This document shows positions 47,471-59,240 of a stretch of 64,000 nt of DNA, in pieces (the first letter of the stretch is position 1; each line of letters begins with the position of its first letter). This DNA comes from Flaveria trinervia (taxonomy: Eukaryota > Streptophyta > Magnoliopsida > Asterales > Asteraceae): positions 38,664,518 to 38,728,517 of the forward strand of contig CM046452.1 of NCBI GenBank assembly GCA_025506515.1, given 5' to 3'. The notes under the pieces were generated by a model. The model was not told the DNA's origin. It made no database searches and saw only the letters and a program-made list of their open reading frames with translations. Both the position numbers and the translations under genes were made by a program.

Positions 47471-49810
47471 GTAATCTGCACAAGAGACATGTGTGTTAGT
47501 TCACAATTTTGACTTTAATTTTGCTTTGATTTGTTAATGTGACTTTGATTTGTTTCACACTTTTCTTTTTCACATTGCTCTGTTTTTCTCAGTAAACATG
47601 GTTGTCATGGTTTTCAATATTAGTTGAATTCCTATCAATTTACATGTTTATTGACATCGAAAATGTGTATTACATCACTTAATGATTTAGATTTTGGTGT
47701 TCTTTAATAGTTTTCTGGTTCATCGTTCGATTTAGGGTAATCGTTCGAGACTTAGGTTTTGGTTTCAAACCGTTGAAGTTATACCTTATCTTCAAAACGA
47801 CTGATGTTCTGAATCGATGACAAGAATGTTAAAAGATGAAACATAACAAAATCTTTGAATGTTTGTGATGATGATGATGAATGATGGTGGTGTATTGTAG
47901 TTTTACGCTCGTCTCACTATATGTTCTCTCAAATTTGAAAAGTATTGAATGACCTGTTTGAATTCCTTTAAATAGTCAAATAATACAATTTGAAAAACTT
48001 TACAAGTTTACAAGCAGATACAGTGAACACTGTAGCAAATGCTGAAGGTTAATTTGTTTGATTTTGGTGATCCGCATTTGTTAACTGTAGCATATGCGGA
48101 AGACGAACTTTTGACATTGACAGTCCACATTTGACTACTTTTGGTCATCCGCATTTGTGGCTGTAGCTAATGCGGAAGACTTAATTTTTGACTCACTGTC
48201 CGCATTACTCTACTGTTACTAATGCGGATGTTTTGTTTCTTTATGTTTTATTCAATCCGCATTTGTGTACTGCAGTAAATGCGGAAGTTAAACTTGAGAT
48301 TTTGGCCATCCGCATTTGTGTGACTGTTGCAAATGAGGAAGTTAAACATGACATTTTGGCTGTTCGCATTTGTGTACTGTTGCAAATGCAGAAGTTAAAG
48401 TTGACATTTTGGTTGTCCGCATTTGTGTATTGTTGCAAATGCGGAAGTTAAACTTTTTGCCCGCATTTGAGTTGTAGTAAATGCGTAAACTTCACATTTA
48501 CTTCACGCACTAATGCGGTAGAGTAAAATCATTGTCCGCATTAATTGCACTTCAAAAATTATTGTTACCCGCATTAGTTATATGCATGGGTTACCTCACC
48601 CACATTAACTAATGCACTTACCTGCATTATCTTTTGAACTAAATCAAAAGTTAATGTGATTGAATTGATTATTCATCTTATGAAGATGTGCCCTTGATTG
48701 ATTTTTCTTATGAAGTTGGTTGTTGAAGTTGTCAATTTTTGCTTGGATTGCCTTGTATGTTACAACTGATACAAGTTTTCCAATTTTGACAGATCTTGGG
48801 CTTATCATGCTTCTAAGAATCTGCATAAGCTGAGATATAATGGTATGACTTATTGCAACAACACCAACTAAAATTTCTTTTGTTTTTTTTTTCAAAATTG
48901 AGTTAACAAACAAAAATTTGAACTTACTCAAAATTAAATTACTCCCCTAAAGTTTATGTCCACATTTGGAGAGAAACTTTAAAGATTTTTAAAGTTTTGA
49001 ATATTTTTTTATTAATATTAATAATGAAGAGAAAAATCTCTTTGTTGGGATCATATCAATCTTACATTACACATGTGCATCGTTTATAATTAAATGGACA
49101 AGATTATGACCTTGAAGATTGAAGGTATGTTTGTCCTCTTAAACTCATACCTGGTTGATATTTTGATGCAAATGACTTTTATCATGTTTTTGTTGATTTA
49201 TTATTCAATGTGTACCTCACACACACATAAGCATGGAATGATCAACCCTCCTTATACAATGCATGGTAGAACTTTGTCACAACTTTTCTTACCAGGTTAC
49301 TTAAGTCATGAGATCTCATATTCACTAATCCTCATTGGGATTCTTTTAATTTGATCCTTTTTCATGTTGATCCTCATTGGGATTCTTTTCACTTCACTTT
49401 GGAAGGTGATCCATGATAGGATTTTTTTGTTCATTCACTTGGAATGTATTACTTTGTTGATTCATCCAATTTTGGATGTGTTACACATTAGGAATCTTTT
49501 GGATCATGACATCTGCACTGTGTGCAAGTTTCATCAGGTCTTTGCTCAGCAAAACAAAGATGAAACATGATGTGGTGAAAGAGATTCATAAAGTATCATT
49601 ACCTGGTGTGTTTAGGTTACTACACACACATGCATTCAGATAAGCCAATACATACCTGTACTTTGTGATGAGTGTTTCACAATTGAATATGTCTTAATTC
49701 ATCACTGCATGTATCTTTTCTTCCAAGTTGAACCTATCAACATATCTAGTAAGTCATTTCAGTCTTTTACATTTTGAAATTAAGCACAATGAATGATATA
49801 ACGACTGTAA
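47471..49810. repeat. Element B pol-ORF spacer with CCGCATT/AATGCGG hairpins
   Basis: Non-coding. From about 48060 to 48625 there are ten or more inverted repeats of the form CCGCATTTG...CAAATGCGG with 8-14-base loops, the motif of the B LTRs. A polypurine-like site (minus TTTAGGGGAG, near 48946-48955) and a doubled TCCTCATTGGGATTCTTTT (49338 and 49372) are also present. Small ORFs at 48188-49570 are not credible genes. Confidence 0.82.
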
Positions 49811-50690
49811 TTATATAATTCCCAAGATTCTTTTCTTCATATGAGTTGATTTCTTTTTGTGGTTTTTCTGATGTTTTAAAATATTTTTGATGTTTTTCAA
49901 AGTTTTACTCAAGTTAATCATGCCAATTGACTGAACCAAAAATTCAAACCTACTAGGTTCAAATGCCTTGGTAAACAAATGAGTTAATTGATTTTCTGTT
50001 GGTACTTGAATCAATTTGATTAAACCCTTTTCAGCACGATCTCTCAAAAAATGATATCTAATTTCAATATGTTTTGTTTTTGAGTGCCGAACTGGATTAT
50101 TAGTTATAAAGACAGCAGCTATGTTGTCAACAGAAATTGGTGTATGCAAAAAGTTAAAACCATAATCAAGCATCTGGTTTTGAATCCAGAGAACTTGAGA
50201 GCAACATGTTGAAGCAGCAATATACTCAGCTTCGACTGTGGACACAAACACATTTGTCTGCTTCTTGCATTGCCAGGATACTAGTCTGGGACCAAGAAAT
50301 TGACAACCGCCAGAAGTGGATTTTCTGTTGAAGTTGCATCTCCATAATCACTGTCTGTAAGTTCTCCTTCTTTTGGATACCATAATCCGAGAGCTGGTTT
50401 GCCTTCAGATATCTGAATATCCTCTTGACTGCATTCACATGTGATTCTTTTGGATTAGCTTGATATCTTGCACACACATAACACCAAACATAATGTCAGG
50501 CCTACTGGCTGTTAGATACATAAGTGAACCTATCATTGATCGATAGTGAGTTTGATCCACTGATTTTCCTTCAGGGTCAGGTCCAATCTTCACTTTAGTA
50601 TCTACAGGAATTCTGATAGATGACAGTCAGCAAGGTGAAATTTCTTCAGCATGGTTTCTACATATTTTGATTGATTGATGAAGATTCCAT
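49811..50690 (-). pseudogene. Element B RNase H
   Basis: [20 protein letters not shown] and YLKANQLSDYGIQKK, then, in a second frame, STVEAEYIAASTCCSQVLWIQ, PVRHSKTKHIEIRYHFLRD and GLIKLIQVPTENQLTHLFTK. This is sirevirus RNase H. The YSDSD region is damaged by frame changes near 50340. Pol ends at 49811. Confidence 0.88.
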
Positions 50691-51600
50691 CTGCTGTTTG
50701 CTGGACTTGCACTCCCAGAAAGAATGTGAGTTCCCCCATAGCACTCATTTGAAACTTTGAATGCATAAGATCTTCAAATTCTTTGTAGAGTTGGTTGATT
50801 GTCTAGCCAAATATATTGTCATCCACGTAGATCTGGACTAACAGCATGTCTTTTCCTCTTATTCTTCTAAAGAGAGTCTGATCAATCTTTCCTCTTTCAT
50901 ACCCATGTTCAAGAAGAAAGGATGATAGAGTCTCATACCACTTTCTTGGAGCTTGATGAAGACCATACAGAGCTTTGTCAAGCTTGTACACTCTATGAGG
51001 GAAATTTGGATCTTCAAAACTAAGTGGTTGACTTACATAGACTTCTTCAGCAATCTTTCCATACAAGAAGGCACACTTTACATCCATTTGATAAACAGTA
51101 TATTTCATGGATGCAGAATATGCGAGAAAGATTCTGATTGCTTCTAGTCTGGCAACAGAAGCAAACACCTTGTCGTAGTCAATTCCTTCTTCCTGAGTGT
51201 ATCCCTATCTTTATTTCTGATGACTATCCCTCTATCATCAGTCTTGTTCTTGTACAGCCATCTGGTATCGATAGGGTATTATCCTTCAGGAATATCTACC
51301 AGCTGCCATACTTCTTGTTTCTTGAATTGGAGCAATTCTTCCTGCATTGCTTCAATCCGACTATTGTTTTGAAGTGCCTCTTTGATGTTTTTGGGTACTG
51401 TTTGACATAGAAAGCGTGAGAACAAACAGATATTTGCAATAGTTGACTTGCTTCTTGTCACCCTCTCATTATGATCACCAATAATGGTTTCAACTAGATG
51501 ATTCTTGTGTATTCTTGAGGTGGGAATGATGTCACCCGCAATAGTTACATCAAGATTGGAGACATTTAGTTCATTATAGTCAGAGGCACAATCATCTTGT
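50691..51600 (-). pseudogene. Element B reverse transcriptase
   Basis: IEAMQEELLQFKKQEVWQLVD, then, after stops, ARLEAIRIFLAYSASMKYTV, YQMDVKCAFLYGKIAEEVYV, LYGLHQAPRKWYETLSSFL and LLVQIYVDDNIFG. The YVDD box is intact, unlike in A and D. A stop follows IFG (50803) and the remaining thumb part is frame-shifted. Confidence 0.9.
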
Positions 51601-52916
51601 ATTGGTGTTGAACTATGAAGATTGTCAATTTCTGTTTCACTACCTGCTACATCTTCAGCAGCACTGAGGTTGCTTGCATCATTTGAGGTACCTTGAGTTT
51701 CTTCTGGATGAGAAGCCTATTTTTGATTTCTGATCTCATATGACAAGTCATCTGAGTGAGATGGTACGAGGCTAGGACCCTGTTCAGAGGAAACACTAAG
51801 GTTTTGTGACAAGTGTCTGATGGGATCAGCTTGAAGAGGAACATCTTCATACATATGTTCATCAGATGTAGGTGGGATCAATGGATAATTTTCTCTTCTT
51901 TCTACAGTTGATGAAGTATCACCTGAATGTATATTTCCTGCATTAGACAAGTGAAATTGGTCAAATGATTTAGTAAAAGTGTCAATATTAAACAACCAAT
52001 CAAGACCATTTGTAGATTTAGGAAACGAATGTTCTTTGAAATGAACATTTGTGGATTCATCAATAATGTTCAGTCTAGGATTGAACACTCTATAAGCCTT
52101 TGAGATGGAAGAATAACCTACAAAAATCCTTCATCAGACTTAGATGAAAATTTTCCTAATGATCACAGGTGTTTAATATTAAGACTAGACAACCAAATGA
52201 TTTGAGGAATCCAATAAATGGTTTCCTATGAAATATGAGTTCATAAGGTGTCATGTTACTTTCTTTAACAATCAGAGTTCGATTTTGTACAAAGCACCAT
52301 GTGTTAATTGCTTCTGCCAAGAAGGTGATTGGTAGTTTAGCATCGGCTAGCATCGTTCTTGCTGCTTCAATCGGTGTTCTATTTCTCCTTTCAGCTACCC
52401 AATTTGTTGAGGAGTTCTAGCTGCACTGAATTGATGAGCAATGCCTTTGGTTGCACAAAAGGAACTCATATTTTCATTTTTGAACTCTGTAAGATTATCA
52501 TTTCTTATTATTTTGACTTTGAGATCAAGTTGATTTTCAATTTTAGTGATAAATTATTTAATGATTTGGGATGCTTCATTTTTATGAAGTAGGAAAAACA
52601 CCCATGTGAATCGAGAAAAGTCATCAATGATCACTAAACAATATTGTTTCTTTCCCATACTCATTACAAGAGTTGGTCCAAAGAGATCCATGTGAAGTAA
52701 CTTCAATGGAGTATTGTTAGTGTTCACCAGCTTGGTTTTGTGAGACGATTTGTGTTGTTTTCCTTTGAGGCACGCTGAGCATTGATCAATAAAATTTAAT
52801 TCTTTTTGAGGAAGACCAATTACATGGTTTCCTTTGACTAACTTGTTCATATTTTTAAAGTTAGTGTGCCCCAAATGTCTATGCCAAAGTTGTGACTCAT
52901 CAAATGATGCTTTAGA
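51601..52916 (-). pseudogene. Element B integrase and linker
   Basis: LWHRHLGHTNFKNMNKLV has the two zinc histidines and CSACLKGKQHKSSHK the cysteines. The catalytic residues are in HMDLFGP and, where RTDNGTEF is expected, RNDNLTEFKN. MLADAKLPITFLAEAINTW and YELIFHRKPFIGFLKSFGC follow, then a linker. The catalytic glutamate region is frame-shifted after FSAARTPQQ. A stop or frame change occurs at 52554, 52400 and 52130. Confidence 0.86.
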
Positions 52917-53340
52917 CTAAAGACATGTTTCTTCCTTAGGTGACGCATAACACAGCTTTAAGACATATGTATTATTCTTCCTTGGAGTCTTTAAGACAAC
53001 CCATTCTTCAGGAATTTGAAAACCAGGTTTCAGTATGTAGCAGTGAGTGTCTGTAAAGTGAGTGGAATATTTTTTGTCGTAGATCTGAGACACGCTTAGC
53101 AGATTGAAATTCAGTTGTTCATAGTAATTCACTCTGTCAAAGCTCAGCATCCTATTTGTCACAGATCCTTCTCATGTAATCCTGCCACCTTTTGAATCTC
53201 CACCGAATGCCACAGTAGTCCCTTGTATGTACTTGAAATCATGAAGGAGGGAACGATCTCCAGTCATGTGTCGGGAGCATCCACTGTCTACATACCATAG
53301 GCTATTAGACCTGTGTGATGATCCTACAAACAAAAAGAAC
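52917..53340 (-). pseudogene. Element B protease and GAG-pre-integrase
   Basis: LWYVDSGCSRHMTGDRSLL contains the DSG protease triad in full. VAFGGDSKGG, a stop, then NLLSVSQIYDKKYSTHF and LKTPRKNNTYVLKL follow. Just upstream, the minus strand has CTAATTAGTTCTTTTTG followed by TTTGTAG, a stop plus a splice-acceptor-like run also found in A. Confidence 0.85.
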
Positions 53341-54661
53341 TAATTAGAATAAGGAATCCAAGCCATGATGGTCTTGGGTTTCCCGTTCCTATTCATGATA
53401 GTCACCTCCTGGTATTTTCCTCTGAATGGTGATTTAGATGAAGGTGATTTGGGAGATTTTTGGTAATGAATTGGTTGAGTCATCTTATCTACATCTACTG
53501 AGGATTCAGATGAATAATGAATCGTTGGTTTCTATTCCTTGTAAAAATCTAGCCCGAGTTTCATTATCAGAGTTGGTTTTGCTTTGGAAGGTCAAGTTTG
53601 TGTTTCATTGTGAGATGATTTCTTTGACCTTTCCTTAAATCCTTTGAGTTATTTCTGTCATTTGTTGATCTAGAAGTCCTAGATTGATTATTATGAAGAT
53701 GATGATTGATAGAATGCATCACAGTAGATGTTTTTTAGATGGGCTTGTGTTGTGGAATTCTCAACCCCTTCTGATTGAAGTAACAATCAGATGTATTGTG
53801 ATTGTTCATGTCGCAGATTGAACAATACTTGTTGAAATAGCAATTTTTGGTGGAGTGATTGTTCATATCACAGATAGAACAATATTGGTTGAAGAAGCAT
53901 TTATCTGTCTTGTGATTGAACATGTCACAAATATCATAATACATTTGTTTGTTTCTTGAATCATATTTTTCTTTGAGTGACTCAACTAATACTTTCTTTT
54001 GATGATTCATTTTCTTTGCTTTAGGTGATGAATCAGAATCAGCCCTTTTTGTAGATTGTTTCACAATACTACTCTTGTTCAGTTGTCTGGGTTGTTTCTG
54101 TTTCTTCAACCTACTTCTCACCTCTTTCTCAAACTGGTCAACATGTTCTTTATTACAGATATCAAACCCAACTCCCTGCCTTAATTTGGATGACTATGGG
54201 TCTGATGAAGTTTTGTGTGTTGAACTCAGTTTTACATTTGGTTTCTTTTGTAGTGAAACCTTTTCTGATTTGCTTGAATTTTGTGGAGATACAATCTCAT
54301 TATCAGAACTACTCTTAGTAGTGGGTTTCACTATTTTGACATATTTCTTTTTCCCTTGTAAAACAGATGATACGAATTTTATAAAAGGTACAATTGCTTT
54401 TATAGCGCTTGATGGTTTTTTGACAATCACTGTCTTGTCAAAACACTCTTTGATTTTGATTGGGTGTCCTAACTTGATTTTGTCCTCATTGGTTTCAAAA
54501 TAAACATCAGGTTTGTTTTGTGGATTTGTCACTTGTTTCACTTCTGATTTAGGTTCCACAATTTTAGGCTCAATTGATTCAGAGAGTGACACAGAGTCAG
54601 GCATGACAGTGTAATTGTCATTGTATGGTGGAGGACATGAATTGTACCTAAACCCTAACAT
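53341..54661 (-). pseudogene. Element B gag-pol linker with triple zinc knuckle
   Basis: YNSCPPPYNDNYTVMPDSVSL opens the linker. A lysine-rich segment follows, then (53735-54121) three knuckle units in tandem: CDMFNHKTDKC, CSICDMNNHSTKNC and CSICDMNNHNTSDC, each about 26 residues after the last. The last two fit C-x2-C-x4-H-x4-C; the first lacks its first cysteine. Element D has only one degenerate unit here. The array would bind RNA or ssDNA. Confidence 0.78.
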
Positions 54662-55095
54662 GTCCTTTGGATCCTTTTATGAATCCAGCATTTCTTACAG
54701 CTTGACTGAAGACATTTGAAACTTTTCAAGTTTCACTTCAGTCATAGATTGTTGAGCTTTAGCTTGAGCTAACTTTTTAGTAAGTAGCTCATTTTCAGCT
54801 GCAAGATTGTATTTCTCACCATGCAATTTTTCTATGTCAGAAATAAGAGATTTGATTTTGATTTCAAAACTTTTTAGTTCTCTCTTCATCATTTCTGACT
54901 TCACCTTTTCTTCTTTAATTTTATCTGCCAGTTTATGATTATGTTCTCTATACTCTTGTAATTCATTTATGCATTTCTGACTACAAAGGTTAGTTTTTAC
55001 CTCAGTAGGCATTGCAGATGGTCCATCATTGATATGAGCCATGAGAGCATGATTCTGGAATTGAGGCTTGACTTCCTCAGCATACACACTCCAGT
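54662..55095 (-). pseudogene. Element B coiled-coil segment between gag and pol
   Basis: An open stretch rich in heptads: SQKCINELQEYREHNHKLAD and KREL...IKSLISDIEKLHGEK, up to QSMTEVKLEKFQM. The same segment occurs in D (21840-22130). It is probably part of the gag protein and may serve in particle assembly. Confidence 0.72.
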
Positions 55096-56479
55096 CACAT
55101 ATCCCATCTTTTTATCACAAGGGCACTGGTAGAAGGCTGACTGCTTGCATGGGCTTGATTGTCAGCTGTGGTTGATTCTGGTATGTTGTTGATGATGAGA
55201 ATGATGGTACTGCTGTTGATGATTGCTTGAGTGATAGCTTGAATTAGGCTGTGAGGATGATTGACCAGGAGAGTTCCTTGAATGGTTGGTTCTTTTAGGA
55301 GCATTGCACTCTCTTGAGATATGACCAGTCATTCCACAGTTGAAGCATTTTACCTTGGATTTGTCATATCCAAGCTTTGTGTTCTCATTCAGGTTCAATT
55401 TTCTTCCTTTTCTGAAAAATTTCATTGCTCTCATGGCAATCATTGCCATTTGCCACTGTAGATCCATCTCCTCAACATCATCAGGATCTAATTCTTCTAA
55501 TCTTCATGTATTAAATGGGCATAAGTAAGTCTTCCCCCAAGATATGCTTCAAAACTTGCAACAAAGGCATTGTAGGTTGCCTTTTGCTCTTCTGATTTTA
55601 AGTCTTATAGAGAGGTTGGAGGTGCTGTGGAGACTTTTTGTGCTTGTGCTGAAGTTGAATGGTGATTGAATGATGGAGATGCAATGAACCAGTATTGTTC
55701 ATTGATCTCTTGATGAGTTGAAGTCATCTTCTCCATGATGAAAGCATTTTCAACAGAATGTGATTCTGAAGGAAATTTGTAGGCTTCAATCACTCTTGGC
55801 CCACTCAGATTTTTGCTTTGCTCATCAAGTTCCAAAGCTTCAATCTTGGCTATCATAATGTCTAGAGTGGTACTCTCAAGATCAAGAGTATTTTTCAACA
55901 TTGTGACATTTTGCTTCCAGCTTTCAGGTAGACTGTGGAGCATTTTCTTGTTGAGTTCTTTAATGTTGTATGAACACCCATAATTCCAAGTCATTGACCA
56001 ACTTTACAAATCTGTGCAGTCGTTTTGATATGGATTCTCCTTTGGTGTGATGGAAGGTTCATACTGATTGACCAGCTTGTCTTTGTTAATTTCAGCAACT
56101 TCACTGCTACCTTCACACATAATTTTGAGAGCATCCAAACAGCTTTAGCAGTTCCATATTTTTCCAATCTTTTCAACACATCCATTTGAGTGCTTGAGTC
56201 GAAATAGAGTATGCTTTAGGATCAATTTTGATTTTCTTATAGTCATCTTCATCCAAAGTTAAATCTCAATTGGTATTCTAGCAGTCTTGTACAGTGCAGC
56301 TTGAGTTGTTGATAAAGTAACAGGAACATATGGACCCTTACATATTGAGATCCAAAAGTCAGGATCTACACCTATGATATAATTTCTAAACCGTATTCTC
56401 CATTGTTTAAACTCTGATTTGTGTTTAAGCATGGAGGTTTAGGTGTATGACCTAATTCAGAGTAACTGTTAGAATCCAT
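55096..56479 (-). pseudogene. Element B gag
   Basis: ATG at 56479, 239 bp from the primer-binding site, opens MDSNSYSELGHTPKPP. In shifting frames the UBN2-type gag follows: FKQWRIRFRNYIIGVDPDFW, NKDKLVNQYEPSITPKENP, LLHSLPESWKQNVTMLKNTL-like residues (about 55930) and a CCHC knuckle CFNCGMTGHISREC (about 55310-55352) with a basic, Gln/His-rich tail. Several stops and frameshifts are present. Confidence 0.82.
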
Positions 56480-56714
56480 GTGATTTGTGTAAGTATAAAT
56501 TTAGTTGATTTTAAGATTGATTATGTTTGGATGAGTCCAACTTGTTCAAGTAGTTCTGTTGAGGTTCAGAATGAGTGTTCTTGCTGTTTGACAGGAGTAT
56601 TGTTTCTTGTTGTTTGCTAAGTAGAGATGATGATATCTACAACTAGCCACTTGATTATCAGATCAATCAAGTTCTATTCAGTCTGTGCGCAGATCTGAAA
56701 GAGAATCGAGAGCC

Positions 56715-56731
56715 AAAGCTCTGATACCAAT
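56715..56731 (-). other. Element B primer-binding site
   Basis: The minus strand reads ATTGGTATCAGAGC directly after the LTR end CCCAGTCA, complementary to initiator tRNA-Met. Confidence 0.88.
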
Positions 56732-57488
56732 TGACTGGGTTTTAGTAAGAGTGATATTCTTATTGAGAATTGAATATGATAATCAAGTCAATGATTGAGT
56801 GGCGGAAGCAAACAATCGAAGAACAATCAAGCAAGAAAATTACTCATAAATTCTGTTTGTATTGATATATGAATGTTGACAAATTACAGAGAATAATTAC
56901 AACAAAATCCTCTATCTGTCAATCGTCGCCTCAGTACGAGGTAAACTATTCTATTTATAGACAAGACAAGATGCCTTTACAAAATGACTAAACTACCCCT
57001 GACCTATTACATCAGAAACTTGTCTAAGTCTTGATCCGCATCTCTGCTTGTTCATCCGCATTGACAAATGCGGATGAGATAATCTTGATCAGCATTTCCA
57101 CTTGATCATTAGCATTAGTAAGTTGGTCATCCGCATTGGTTAATGCGGATGAACAAATACGTGTGCGTATTTGGTTGGTCATCCGCATTTGTCAATGTGG
57201 ATGATCAAAGTCTTCTTCGCATCTTCTTTTGTTCTTCCGCATTAGTCAATGCGGAAGTAACTTGTTCTTCAGCATAAGTATTATGTCTTCCGCATTAGTT
57301 AATGCGGAAGAGTAAACACTTGTCCGCATCAGATTTTTGTCTTCCGCATTGACTAATGCGAAAGATAACACTTGTTATTTGTCTTGTAGATCTTCATCCG
57401 CATTGCATCTTGGACTTGTGGGATTCCAGGTGAACAATCATCAATTCACCCATTGAGTTGGCATGTATGATCCTTTCAGGGTGCAACA
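56732..57488 (-). repeat. Element B 5' LTR
   Basis: 757 bp, matching 9562-10317. Six hairpins at about 57030-57365 alternate TCATCCGCATT/AATGCGGATGA and TCTTCCGCATT/AATGCGGAAGA. The change in one arm is matched in the other. Confidence 0.93.
56951..56959 (-). promoter_or_regulatory. Element B LTR TATA box
   Basis: The minus strand reads TATAAATAG, downstream of the six-hairpin block. This puts the hairpins in U3. Confidence 0.65.
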
Positions 57489-57493
57489 GTGGG

Positions 57494-58316
57494 CGAAACT
57501 GAAGCTTGGTCAGCGAAACTGTTAAGTTCGCTTGGACTGAGTAACCTCACAGTTTCGCTGAAATATAAAGAACTTTCATTCAGTTCACCAGAAAATCGGT
57601 AGTTTCGCTGAACAGCGAAGACAACGAAGAGACACAATCAAATAAACTAAAATGTGTTATTATTAACAGCATTGAAAGAAAATCCTAAGTTCGAAACTCA
57701 CTTGAGAACTGAATACATCCAACAATCATAAGCAACAACCTAAAATCACGATTTCGTTTGAAACGGTCACGATAAAGCCCTAAGAAAATGATTTCCCAAA
57801 AAGACTTAAACAACAAATAGTTTCGCCAGATAAAAGAACGTTTTGCTGGGCGAAATTGTAATTTTGCCAGACATCTTATTGGATGAAAAAGCTTAGCGAA
57901 ATTGCACTTTCGTCTAGCGAAACAAGTAGCGAAGATATAGTTTCGCTGACATCATTTTTTTAACATAAATGATTACCGAGATCAAAATTGATCAGAGATC
58001 ACATCCCCAAGATAAGTATAGCACAGAGATGAATTAGATCATCGACCAACAATGAGATCATACTGATGACTGATATGAATCACAGTCTTAAATGATTTTC
58101 AAATTCATAAACAGATCAATAACGATTGTTGATATGTTTGTCCCCTTAAACTCAAGCCCTATCTTTTTCAACAAGCAGAATAGATTCGTTAAGGTTCGAT
58201 TAAATGCTTTAGATGTTAGAACCCTACAATCATTTTGGAAAAAACCCTCACCCAACCTCAGGGTTTCTTAAATTTCAAAACGATCTTTAGAGATCAAGGC
58301 ATGTGCATTAGTGTGC
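57494..58316. repeat. Z spacer, right part, with GCGAAA/TTTCGC repeats
   Basis: Continuation of 9307-9556 beyond B. It has repeats such as cgaaactgaagcttgg, cagtttcgctgaa and agcgaaacaagtagcgaag to about 57955, then about 360 bp with no clear feature. No coding signal. Cut at 58316 by element F. Confidence 0.75.
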
Positions 58317-59240
58317 TGTTGGGTTCTTTATGCCCAAGACAAATAGAATATTGATATGGTTAGTACAATATGATCCAAGTCGGGTCATACCCAATAACAA
58401 GCTTAGCAAACACCAATTAATATTAAATTGATGATATAATCATGCAATTAAATAAATACACCAATTTAGAAAATGGGTTTTCTAAATAAGTTGCATATGA
58501 GATTGAACAACCTATATGGATATTTTGTTCATGGATATTATTTGTAATGTTGTTTAATTTGGTTAAATAACATCAAATAATAGGAGTGTGTGTATAAGTT
58601 ATATAATTAAAGGGGTAATTACATAACTTATTCTAATTACTAGTTTAACAAAATAAAAAGGGAGTTTTGGGGAGAAAACCCAAAATGGATTTGGGATTCG
58701 GCCGCCCCTTAAGAGGGGTTGAATCCTTTTGTTTTCATTAGTGCTCTTGGAACTAAACAAACACACTCCATCTTGCTCTCTCTCTCTCTCTCTTACATGC
58801 AAAAGGGTCACAAGAACACAAACTCTTCTTTTGGAAGAAAGAGTTCAAGTTCTCGGCTGGAACAAGGCTCCAGCAGCCTTCTTGATCCGATTTTGGTGCT
58901 CAAATCCTAGCAACAAGGTGCTTGCTTGATGCTTGTGGGTATGGATGCTTGAGGACACCTCTCCTTGGTGTTTTGGTCATTCAAGAAGCTCATATTCTTC
59001 CCCCTTCATCACGTTTTTCAGCAGCATACAAAAGGTAGTTTGTATGTCTTATTATGGTTGTTATTTGTTGTTGGTTGCTAGTTCAAACACATATAAATGA
59101 TCCTATGTTCTTGGCTTTGTTGATGTTTTGTTATTGGCCTTAGTTTTAATATTACTAATGATAATATTAAGATTTTAATCCGCTGTGTTTTCAAGTTTAA
59201 ATGGTTAAACTACTTTGATAATGATCCAACAAACCCAACA
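58317..59240 (+). repeat. Element F 5' LTR
   Basis: 924 bp from TGTTGGGTTCTTTATGCCC to AACAAACCCAACA. The block TATGATCCAAGTCGGGTCAT is shared with the E LTR, but most of the rest is diverged, so F is a related family or an old relative. A (CT)n tract lies at 58775-58794. Confidence 0.8.

Larger units (their letters stand above)
9557..57493 (-). mobile_element. Element B: sirevirus-like copia with nested insertions
   Basis: LTRs at 9562-10317 and 56732-57488 are flanked by the TSD gtggg (9557-9561 and 57489-57493). The minus strand reads 5' LTR, primer-binding site, gag, zinc-knuckle linker, protease, integrase, RT, RNase H, palindrome spacer, extra ORF, polypurine tract, 3' LTR. Insertions of G (9.1 kb) and D (24 kb, itself carrying E and S) account for most of the span; without them B is about 14.8 kb. 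All coding parts are interrupted. Each insertion splits the extra ORF and can be followed across the break, which supports the nesting. Confidence 0.9.

Noticed and set aside
48060..48625. Regularly repeated short hairpins that might look like a CRISPR array
   Set aside because: Spacing is irregular, the repeats are imperfect palindromes with related loops, and the host is a plant; they belong to the B motif family.
49094..49570. Two hydrophobic plus-strand ORFs in the B spacer
   Set aside because: Short, repetitive (doubled TCCTCATTGGGATTC unit) and without counterparts in A or D.
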